Assembly: GCA_036939755.1 (NCBI GenBank)
Contig: JALLAZ010000235.1
Coordinates: forward strand, 1-19,950
Direction of reading: 5' to 3'
DNA length: 19,950 nucleotides
Source: Stephanodiscus triporus
Lineage: Eukaryota; Bacillariophyta; Thalassiosirophyceae; Thalassiosirales; Thalassiosiraceae
The notes below the pieces were generated by a model. The model saw only the letters and a list, made by a program, of their open reading frames with translations, searched no databases and was not told the origin of the DNA. The translations under genes and the position numbers were made by a program. Positions 1 through 8,137 of this stretch are shown in pieces. Every line of letters starts with the position of its first letter. Positions within the stretch are counted from its first letter, which is position 1.

Positions 1-2531
1 CTCAAACAAAGATAGATGGGAAGCCAGGACACGACCAAGATCAACAGCATCCTTCCTTGATGCCACATATTTATGATCAACCAGATAAGATATGACATCT
101 TTGCCAAGAAAACAGCCCGGGTATGACTTCATGTATCGTGTTCTACTCTTTGACTCCACTTCTTTGCTGATCTTCTCGGCGACATCGAAGATCGTCAAAG
201 ACTCTTCCATGATTGACTGGCGATGGAGAACCAATGCATCTTCTTGCATTCCTTGCTTTGGGGGTCTCAAGACATGAAAAAAACCATTTGAACTTGTGGT
301 ACCGGTGACAAGGACATCTTCAAGATTGTTCGGATCAATTAAACAACAAAGAGCTACTACCCCAACTCGATCCGCATCGGGAAAGTACCTATTTGTGATG
401 CCGTGATTGACTACATTGAAGCAGCGGGGATTGCAGCCTCCATCAACAGGAAATGTAAAAGAAAGAACTTTTCCATCCTCAGATGCTGACGAAAATGATA
501 CAGCATTGCTATCCCTACTCCTTACTTGTCGGACAGCAGTTACAGACAAGTTGTGAGCACCATTGATGCAGATGTCCTCCTTGGTGAAGGTCTCTCCATT
601 TGATTTGGTCCCATCTACCTTCCATACGCGCAGAATGCCACTTCGAGATCCAGAAACGAACATGTTATCGTCAAGAAAAGCTAAGGAGGTTATCGCAGTC
701 AGGAAGTTTTCTTGGACACATAAAAGTTCGCAATTTTTCCTCCACGAAAATGTGCGAGCACAGGTCCAAGTACAGCGAGAGTCGGGAAGAAACACTAAGT
801 GAAGAAGCCATACACAAATTAGATGGCGCTGCGTAAATGACGTATTCACGGGAAACGTGGTAGAGATTAATACTTGACTCACCATTACTCCCAGACTTCC
901 AAAGCGTAACATTTCCTATACTATCTCCTGTGAGTATCATACCCTTCCCGCGCACGGAAGTGATGGATTGAACAACTGCGTCATGCTTTAGCTCATGTGT
1001 CATCGTTACATCAGACACATTTCCCCCCTCTTTCTCCACTTGTCCAGAATGTGTCACAGACCACAGCTTCACGATGTTGCACTTTGCAGTAATGGTGGCA
1101 AACTTGCACGAACATTCTATAATTTGACGTTCCCTTGCTGCTCTTTGGACTGAACTAGATCCTTCTTTGAGTGCCTTCTTCATCATGCAAACAGACATAG
1201 TCGTGTCAACATTGTCTGTAGGGCGGACAAACTTCCCGTCTTCGATGATTGTGATATCTCTAATTGGTCGATTTTCAATTTTGTCGAAAGTTGCGAGCAA
1301 GACGCGACCATCACCGTCGCCGCTATCGTCGTCACAATTGAACCTTGAATCCCACAGCTTGACAACGCAGTCTTTACTCGCTGATAGAAACCTTCCCTTG
1401 TCGTCAACTTTGGCTAGGCATGTTATCCCGGTCTTATGCCCACAACAAGACGAGCTCCCTGGAAAATCACGGCAGAATTGAGGAGTAGTCTTGCCACCGT
1501 CACTAGTTAGATTCCATAATTTGATAACCTGAAAGAGGTCGTACATAAGTTATCACGTAGGAAGTCGATAAGACACCCAAAATAACATATCAACAAATAC
1601 AACAAATCATGCTCACTCTGTCGCAATTTGATGCTGTCAACAAATAACCGTTTCCCAACGCTACGATAGACGTTACTGCGTTTTTTGTATCAAATGCTCC
1701 ACTTTGGACATTCGAAGCACTTCCTTGCGTTGACATTGAGTCTTTGGAAGTAATGGGCGCATTGCTCAAATCAGAGTCGGTCAGATCGTTAAAACTATAC
1801 TTCGATGTCGAGGTGAAAGAGGTATCAGTGATACCAGACAATGCATGACTAAAACTTGAACGGCGGCTCACGGACGGCTCCTGTATAATACCACAGTGCC
1901 CAGACTTGACAGAGCTGAGGATTCCACCGACTGCAATAGATGTTCCATCTTCCTCTGAAAGAGCTGCTTTGACTATGTCTCGCCCCTCATCGGTTGATAA
2001 GTCGACGAATTGCCCGTTGACAAAGGTTAGCTTTACCTTTGGCTTCGATTTTGACTTAATTGATTTCAGCTTCATTGAAGAAGGGACGGAGGATTGCCTT
2101 GAAAATGCCCATCTGTTGTATTCCTTGATACTTTCAGGAGTGGCACGTGACAAGTTGTCGCTCTCAATTTGTGATTCTTGTGGAGTCCTGTCATCCTCAT
2201 CGTCAATTGATGCGGTTGCTAGGGTCTCCTAAAAAAATCGAGGTGGGCGATTTCTATACACGCAACGAGATCAAATCGAGCAAACAAGACTTACTTCTGG
2301 CAGCGCCGGCATCGGGGTCAGCTTACTTTGCGAGCGAGATTTTTTTTTCTGCCTCCTTTCCCTCGGCAATACCCCGAACCACTCGTCATCGTCCTCGGAC
2401 GACGGCGGTGCCGCGCCCAAGTAAAACATCCGGCAGAGGCGACTTGAGGGGCAAGCTCTATTGTCCATGGATTGGTTATTACCCATCGCAGACAAATTTA
2501 CAGCGGGACAGGGACTAGGAATAGAGTTCAA
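1..2531 (-). CDS. WD40-repeat protein with C-terminal DEP domain (partial, runs off left edge)
   Basis: Four exons on the minus strand: 2531-2295, 2228-1617, 1528-883 and 794 to the window edge. Introns are 2229-2294, 1529-1616 and 795-882. All are GT-AG and all preserve the frame; the second join restores a WD-type strand, NCDR|VIKLWNL. About 763 residues are visible. Residues 1-250 are low-complexity, basic and Ser-rich. Residues about 255-560 carry WD40 strands ending VIKLWNL, VVKLWDS, IVKLWSV, VTLWKS and LRVWKV. The last 70 residues fit a DEP domain (CFLGKDVISYLVDHKYV, then an AVDLGRVL helix). The start is the first ATG of the open frame. WD40 propellers are protein-interaction platforms, and DEP domains often bind membranes or GPCR/G-protein partners, so a signalling or trafficking scaffold is likely. 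The true C-terminus is outside the window. Confidence 0.85.
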
Positions 2532-2896
2532 GCGCGGGGTCCGGTGTTGCGCTGACTATCTAGTAATGAATTGCTTTTTGGTATCTCTACCACCTGTGTT
2601 CGTTTTTTTATGACAGCCCCCCGCCGCCCGCCCGCGCGCGCCGCCCGGGGCCAGCTAGGTACCTATCGTAGCTGGAGAATCTTTCTTTTTGGTCTCGCCA
2701 TAACAGTCTCTCACGTAGGAATGTGTATGTATCACTGTATCACTATCTTGACTTCAACTCTATCTCCGTAAAAGTACGTACTTTACACCTGACGTACCTA
2801 CCACATGTACCCCATTCCTTCACTCCATCATCTCCTGACGGACCCTCGCCGCCCCTCGCTCGTCCCTCGGCCCCCCTCGTCCCAGCCCAGCCAGCT
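2532..2896. other. Divergent promoter region between WD40-DEP and VOC genes
   Basis: This 365 bp stretch holds no convincing coding sequence. It includes a GC-rich block (about 2620-2650), a perfect 7-bp inverted repeat CCAGCTA/TAGCTGG at 2651-2657 and 2669-2675 with an 11-nt spacer, and pyrimidine-rich DNA just upstream of the VOC start. It probably contains both 5' UTRs and a shared promoter. An ATG at 2723 is in frame with the VOC gene, but it would add an atypical leader, so I rejected it as the start. Confidence 0.4.
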
Positions 2897-3695
2897 ATGC
2901 CAACCCCGACTCTGCTGTTGTCTACGATAATGATCGCATCGTCCCTACGCGTCGCCGTTGCCTCGTCTCGTGCCATGGCTGGTGTAAGAAGATCAGGCCT
3001 TCCGACGCTATCAACGAGTTGTTTACTAGGATTGAACATTCGCGGCGGAGGAGGCGAAGTAGGCACAGACGGAGTCTGTCGCGTCGAGCCCCCATCGTCG
3101 TCTTCCAGAGACATGAGCTCCTCCGCAGTTTCATCCGCGGAGGGGGGGGGCAAAAAATACGTCACGCTGGCCGATCCGGCTCCTGGATCGCCGTTTCACT
3201 ATGCGTTCCCGGTGCACTCCCTCGACGCCGCCAAGGAATTCTACGGCGACGTGCTGGCGTGCGAGGAGGGGAGGTCGTCCGATAAGTGGCAGGACTATTC
3301 CTTGCACGGACATCAAATAGTCTGTCACTGGGTTGGCAACGATTATCGATGCGTTGACTACTACAATCCCGTTGACGGCGACGAGGTTCCGGTGCCGCAC
3401 GCTGGTTTGGCCCTCACGGTGGAGCAATTTCATGCCCTGGCAGATCGCTTGAGGAAAGCCGGCGTGCAATTCATCATCGAACCGCATTTGCGATTTCAGG
3501 GTGCCCCGGGAGAACAGTGGACAATGTTCTTCAAGGATCCCAGGTATGTTATTTGTTCATGTCCCCATGGATATTTTCTGTCTTTCGCACGTAGATACTC
3601 ACTCTTCCTCTCATTTCCAACCTAGTGGCAACAATCTTGAGTTCAAAGCCATGACCAAGGTCGAAAATCTCTTCGCAAAATATAATGTTGATTAG
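2897..3695 (+). CDS. VOC-superfamily (glyoxalase/dioxygenase-fold) protein
   Basis: Two exons, 2897-3543 and 3626-3695, with an 82-bp GT-AG intron. The splice restores FFKDPSGNNLEFKA, the typical end of a VOC domain. The product is 238 aa. The first ~80 residues are a leader: hydrophobic and Ser/Ala/Arg-rich, then Gly/Ser-rich, consistent with organelle import but without a clear plastid site. The domain spans about 95-228. Candidate metal ligands are H101 (PFHYAFPV), H139 or H144 (GHQIVCH), H168 (VPHAG) and E221 (LEFKA). The set RSSDKW, GHQIV, NPVDGDEVPVPH and FIIEPHLRF matches a small bacterial VOC family often annotated as 'glyoxalase/bleomycin resistance/dioxygenase'. The substrate is unknown. 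The start was chosen at the first ATG after the pyrimidine-rich leader. It converges on the next gene, with 76 bp between stop codons. Confidence 0.85.
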
Positions 3696-3771
3696 AATAT
3701 TATTATTAGAATCTTATAAGAACCCTACTCAAATCACTTTTTCCTCAGCCTATATCCACATTATTGTGCAT

Positions 3772-4926
3772 TCATTCTCCTTCCTTCTCACTACCGAAAG
3801 CAGCTAAAATTATAAAAAAAAACATCAGTAAAGCAAGAAAAGACATCATCCTTACACGTCACACAAAGGAAGGACAGAGTTAATATCAGCTCACCTCCAG
3901 CTACCGAGCCAATCATCAAAATACCCAATGCCCTGTGAAAAAAATCAATTTAAGGACTTGGTTTTCAAGGGTCGTCATTAAAGAAACGAGAGAAATTAAC
4001 GAAACACAGACTCACGGCTGGGTCAACCTCTCGAAGTTCATATTGAACGCGATCTGAACTGCGTCGTCCTTCAGGATATAGGAGCAGAAAATGCCCGCCA
4101 GGAACCAGGCCAACAGGGCGAGCACCACGAAGAAATCGACCGTGACGATGGCGGAAATGACCTCGAAGGTCGTCTCCTTCACCCCCCTCGTCTTCGTCTG
4201 AGTCGTCTGCGTCGATTGTCCCCCCGCGGAGGCGGCGCGCATCCGTCGCGCGTCGGCGAGCAGCCGATCGATGGCGTCGTCCGGCGGCCGCCGCGCGTCT
4301 CCGTCCGCCGCTTCCGGCCGTCGCTCCCCCCCCGACGACGACGACGGCACGATCTCCCTCCCGTCGTCGTCGACGTCGTAATATTCCCATTCCTCGTCGT
4401 CCGCCAGCTCGTCGTCGCCTTCGTCGTCGTCGTCGTCGTCGACGTTTCCTCCTCCTCCCGCCGCATCGTCTTTTCGATCCCCTCCGTCGAACGATGGGGA
4501 TTCCGGCGGCGCCGCCCCCCCCGAGACGACGTCGCGAATGTCGCGCACTCTCATGACAAGCACATCGGCGTTCGGGGACGACCCCCCCGAACGAGCCGTC
4601 GGCGTCTCTCCGGGGGTATCCGTCAGCGTCGATGCGACGTTCGACGTCGTGTCGCTCATCGCGAGCGACGGAGGGGGGAATCGATTACCGTCCTTGCGTT
4701 TTCTCCTCCTCCTTATCGGCGGCGTCGACGTCGTGTCCTCGTCGCCGCCGCCGTCCGATGCCGCCATCCGTGGACTCCATGTTACGCCGTGGCCGCTTCG
4801 CATTGGTGTCGAGCAGGACGTGGCTCCATTGTTGATCGTGGGAACGACGCGGCGATCGGGGGCGGTGAAGGCCGCCGTGGACGCCGCTAGGAGCGGGAGG
4901 AGGAAGAGTATCGATGATGTCCTCAT
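3772..4926 (-). CDS. Plastid-targeted acidic protein with two C-terminal membrane segments, function unknown
   Basis: Three exons: 4926-4016, 3932-3895 and 3803-3772. Introns are 3933-4015 (83 bp) and 3804-3894 (91 bp), and the product is 326 aa. The start was chosen so that residues 1-19 form a signal peptide ending in the plastid site TAAF|TAP; another in-frame ATG lies 69 bp upstream. Residues 60-250 are disordered, with a poly-Asp/Glu block at about 162-190. Membrane segment 1 is about 255-284, followed by KDDAVQIAFNMNFERLTQP; segment 2 is about 304-319 (ALGILMIGSVAGAAF). The two small exons are inferred. Without splicing the frame stops at 4012, immediately after the donor, and would lose segment 2. 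I do not recognise the family. The conserved-looking part is the last ~75 residues, probably in a plastid membrane. The first two thirds of the gene is very CpG-rich. Confidence 0.75.
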
Positions 4927-5107
4927 CGGACGACTACTTGGTGATGCGGTGTGGAGGGAAAGAAGAGGAGAAAGGGAAGGATTTCGGAGGGACAAACTTC
5001 CACGTGTAAGTATAATCTACTAGCTGAGCACCTCTCATGTGTGGAGCAAAATAATAAAAAAACTCGAATGAGTCTCGGCAAAAGACTTGAGTAAGAGAAG
5101 AAAAATA
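4927..5107. promoter_or_regulatory. Compact bidirectional promoter with CACGTG palindrome
   Basis: Only 181 bp separate the divergent start codons of the acidic membrane protein and the epimerase. A G-box/E-box core CACGTG lies at 5001-5006. A sequence resembling a splice donor (gtaagtat) begins at 5006 on the plus strand, so a 5' UTR intron or short upstream exon of the epimerase cannot be excluded. The regulatory reading is inference. Confidence 0.3.
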
Positions 5108-5797
5108 ATGGTCTGGGGAGGGAAAAAATACATCATAGCACCGTCCATCCTGTCGGCGGACTTCGCCAGGCTCGGCGAGGAGGTGGAGAACGTCCTGAGG
5201 GCTGGCGCCGACGTCATACACTTCGACGTCATGGACAATCACTACGCGCCGAACCTGACCGTAGGTCCCCTCGTTTGCAGGGCGCTACGGGATCACGGGA
5301 TCACCGCGCCCATAGACGTGCACCTGATGGTAAGCCCCGTCGACGCCCTCATCGACGAATTCGTCAAGGCCGGCGCGTCGCACATAAGCTTCCATCCCGA
5401 GGCGACGATACACGTCGATCGGAGCCTGCAGCTCATACGCGACGGCGGGTGCAGGGCCGGACTCGTTTTCAACCCCGCGACGTCCCTCGACGCCGCGAGG
5501 TACGTCATGGACAAGCTCGACATCATGCTGCTCATGTCGGTCAATCCCGGGTACAGCGGCCAGAAGTTCATACCCTCCGTGCTGAACAAGGCGCGGGAGG
5601 CGCGGAGGATGATCGACGACGCAGGCGTGGACTGTCGGCTGATGATCGACGGGGGGGTGACCGTCGACAACATCCGCGACGTCGCCGACGCCGGTGTGGA
5701 CATGATGGTGTCCGGGTCCGCGATATTCAGGGCGCCGAGGACTGTGGAATCGTACAAGGAAACGATAGACAGGATGCGCGCGGAGCTCGAGAAATGA
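5108..5797 (+). CDS. rpe: Ribulose-phosphate 3-epimerase
   Basis: A single-exon 229-aa protein, the usual length for Rpe (225 aa in E. coli). It interconverts D-ribulose 5-phosphate and D-xylulose 5-phosphate in the pentose phosphate pathway and Calvin cycle. TIM-barrel landmarks are all present: [11 protein letters not shown] (9-19), [17 protein letters not shown] with metal/catalytic H38 and D40, DVHLMV with H72, [12 protein letters not shown] (144-155), MIDGGV with catalytic D181, and phosphate-binding VSGSAIF. The ATG at 5108 is the first after an in-frame TGA at 5069. No targeting peptide is visible, so it is probably cytosolic unless an upstream exon exists. Sequence such as [16 protein letters not shown] and [11 protein letters not shown] is closer to proteobacterial Rpe than to plant plastid Rpe (DGRF, PLDVHLM, HCE). 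Confidence 0.95.
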   Translation: MVWGGKKYIIAPSILSADFARLGEEVENVLRAGADVIHFDVMDNHYAPNLTVGPLVCRALRDHGITAPIDVHLMVSPVDALIDEFVKAGASHISFHPEATIHVDRSLQLIRDGGCRAGLVFNPATSLDAARYVMDKLDIMLLMSVNPGYSGQKFIPSVLNKAREARRMIDDAGVDCRLMIDGGVTVDNIRDVADAGVDMMVSGSAIFRAPRTVESYKETIDRMRAELEK

Positions 5798-6406
5798 CTT
5801 TGCTTGGGATGGATGGGGGGTCGTGAATTTGCCGTGCGCGTTCGGGAGATAACTACGTGGAATCGGGAAAAGATGTGTTGTATACTTTCTGACGAACGGA
5901 ATGATGGACTCACTCTCTGGGGTACACGATGCAAAGAATGAATTATCTTCGATGTTTCATCATTATTATATTGTGTATCATCCATGTGTTCATTCAAGAT
6001 ACCATTGAAAGGAAACATTCCCGAACTACAAACTTGGATGATACGAAAATTGCACGGATTTATTTTGCATTAAGAGTAATACTCTAGGTGCGCCTGATTA
6101 CCTACTATTGTTAGGTCCTGGATGCCGGTTGATGAGAAAACAGTTAATCGCAATGCATACATAACCCTGATGTGGCAAGGGTGGATAAGCTGAACCCATT
6201 GTTTACACGGGTCGAAAAAAAAGACTGATAGTTGCATATCTCAGAGTGGTCAGTTGACGATAACCACACAGCCATGATCATATTATCACCTTGTTTTACT
6301 CTCTATTGTAGATTTGATATTATCATATCGTTTTTGGTATGCGACCGCAAATGTATTGCAAAAAATGCTACTTTCCATGCCACCTGCGTCCTTCGTTATT
6401 AGAGGT
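5798..6406. other. Intergenic region between convergent rpe and PSD genes
   Basis: This 609-bp AT-richer stretch lies between two stop codons. It should contain both 3' UTRs. Open frames here are short or are antisense extensions of the flanking genes. I see no RNA gene, repeat or conserved protein signal. Confidence 0.4.
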
Positions 6407-7551
6407 CTAATTGGCAAGTGTTTCTCCCACCAGAACCTCTACATGCATGCTTTGTTCGGCAGCCTTTCTCAAAGGTTGCACAACATCCACTGCCTTGGAT
6501 GTGAACAACGCAAACGCGGACCCCCCCGCTCTAAATGCGGACAGTTCCTGCCCCTTGGCAATTGCCTTGCCAACCATCGCATCATCGTACGTTATAGTGT
6601 TGACCCCCACGCCGCCGATGATGACCAAGGCCACCCGCAAGGGCTCCTCCTCCTCGTCATGGGACATTTCCTCCTCTAGCACGATGACCAATCTCTTGTT
6701 TTCGTTGAGGAGGTTGAATTTGCCTCCAAAGAACTTAACCGACGCGGACGGCGAGCCAATACCCTCCATTTTGCAGTGTACGCATTTCCCCTGCGGAGCG
6801 TGGAACCAATACGGGGGAACGTGAGGAGAGGATTCGCACCATGTGCGAATACGCCGCAACATCATCACCGTCACTGCAATTATCAAAGCAAAACGCCCCG
6901 ACTACTTACCGATATCGGCGCGTGAACCCTGTGATAATCCTTCGGGGATAAATATCCGAGGATGACGCGATTTTTCCTGTACGCGTCGAGGTCCTTATCC
7001 GGAAGTCCGATGTCCGACGCGTCGTAGTCGCATCCCTTGATAAGCATCGACCTCATCCGATCGTCGTCGTCGTACGATAGCACCTTGCAGCACGAGGGGG
7101 AGACCAACCGTCCCGTTCCGATCTCCGGGAAGTGATCCGGCGCGTACGTTCGGGAGAAGAAATCGTTCAGCGACGCGTACTCGTCAATCTTCCGCTCCCA
7201 TATCCACGGCCGTCGCTGCACGCCCAATCGATCGCAGAAGTCGAGTATTTTCGACGTCGCCTCGTGAGCGCTCGCGAACGGCACGTCCCACGAATTCTGT
7301 ATCGTCGTGAATAGGCGTATGATCCCGTTGATTATAGGATTGGACGTCCCGAAGAGGGCCATGTCGAAGAGCATCGTCGCGAATACGCCCTCGAATAGGG
7401 TCATGCGCGGCTCGTCGCGCCTCGACGTGCCGTCCCGGAGGACGTACACCTCGAGGGGGGAGGTATTCTCGCGTATACGATCGGATATTCGACGGGGGAG
7501 GACGGCGAGGAGGAGACGCGCGAGGACGTCCCCGATGGCGAAGAAATTCAT
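6407..7551 (-). CDS. Phosphatidylserine decarboxylase family protein with altered active-site Asp motif
   Basis: Two exons, 7551-6910 and 6790-6407, with a 119-bp GT-AG intron; 341 aa. I chose the acceptor at 6791 because it keeps the frame and restores the family motif YHRVHAPIS|G. PSDs convert phosphatidylserine to phosphatidylethanolamine with a pyruvoyl group made by self-cleavage at Gly-Ser. Visible motifs are SLNDFFSR (127-133), LGYLSPKDYHRVHAPISG (198-215, with the conserved His), NLLNENKR (241-247), GGVGVNTI (273-280) and the cleavage site AGGSAFALF with S305. The usual SPADG motif reads SPSCCKV (151-157), so the Asp of the Asp-His-Ser triad is replaced by Cys154. A hydrophobic N-terminus (MNFFAIGDVLARLLLAVLP) may be a membrane anchor. 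No ATG exists farther upstream in this frame, although the frame stays open to 7857, so an additional 5' exon is possible. Confidence 0.85.
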
Positions 7552-7965
7552 CAGGAGTCGATCGAGCGCGTCTATTATTATCGAGAGAGTATTACCTATT
7601 ATTTTTTTACGATAGATGGTAGGGTCCGGGGGCGGGGTGGGATGCTCGATATTTTTTTCACAGGAAAAAAACAAAAAAAATGACTTCGTGGTGATCTGAT
7701 GTGCGTGAGATCCGTGATGTATTAGTTCCGCCGTACTTTCGCAAATGAATCTTCCGACCCGTGGCGCCGGCCGCGAGAGAATCTTGCTTTCTTCTCCCCA
7801 GCACTTCTTACTACTTTCTGCGATGTATGTTGTGACGATGATAATATGCTGATGCAAGCCAGCCTTGCGACCGGCGACCGCTCAATTGTCAATACACCAT
7901 ATTGTACAAACTCTACTCTCCTCCTGTCATTGGCCTGACGGAACGCTCATAAAGTAGAGGAGGAG

Positions 7966-8005
7966 CATCCGCCCATCCGTCCATCCGTCCATCCGTCCAA
8001 TCGTC
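7966..8005. repeat. 8-bp tandem repeat, unit CATCCGTC, five copies
   Basis: Three exact CATCCGTC copies (7974-7997) are flanked by one copy with a single change on the left (CATCCGCC, 7966-7973) and one with two changes on the right (CAATCGTC, 7998-8005). The array lies about 130-170 bp upstream of the aminotransferase-fusion ATG. It may be a simple minisatellite or an array of factor-binding sites. Confidence 0.85.
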
Positions 8006-8047
8006 GTCCTCTCGCAATCTCCTACAACGCTCCGCGCCGACACCCCC

Positions 8048-8055
8048 TATATAAA
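8048..8055 (+). promoter_or_regulatory. TATA-like box (TATATAAA)
   Basis: TATATAAA sits about 90 bp upstream of the ATG at 8138 in otherwise GC-rich DNA. This is a suitable position for a core promoter with a short 5' UTR. The assignment rests on consensus and position only. Confidence 0.45.
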
Positions 8056-8137
8056 TCGTCGGACGAGCATCGCATCGTCCACCCCGAACAACGAAAGGGA
8101 GAAAGGCAAACATCCATCTCGCGGAGACGAGCAAGCA

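Larger units (their letters stand above)
7552..8137. promoter_or_regulatory. Divergent promoter region between PSD and aminotransferase-fusion genes
   Basis: These 586 bp separate two divergent starts. The left part is open on the minus strand without an ATG and could hold a 5' exon of the PSD gene. The right part holds an 8-bp tandem repeat and a TATA-like box (annotated separately), both placed for transcription of the plus-strand gene. Confidence 0.4.

Noticed and set aside
4216..5023. Long plus-strand frames (4216-4890 and 4538-5023)
   Set aside because: They are antisense to the acidic plastid protein. They are open because of the CpG-rich GAC/TCG composition and translate to low-complexity Arg/Val-rich sequence.
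5293..6018. 241-codon minus-strand frame
   Set aside because: It is antisense to the epimerase, whose plus-strand frame has full family motifs.
6873..6879. TTGCAG as acceptor for the PSD intron
   Set aside because: From the phase-0 donor it would lead straight into TGA; the acceptor at 6791 keeps the frame and restores HAPISG.
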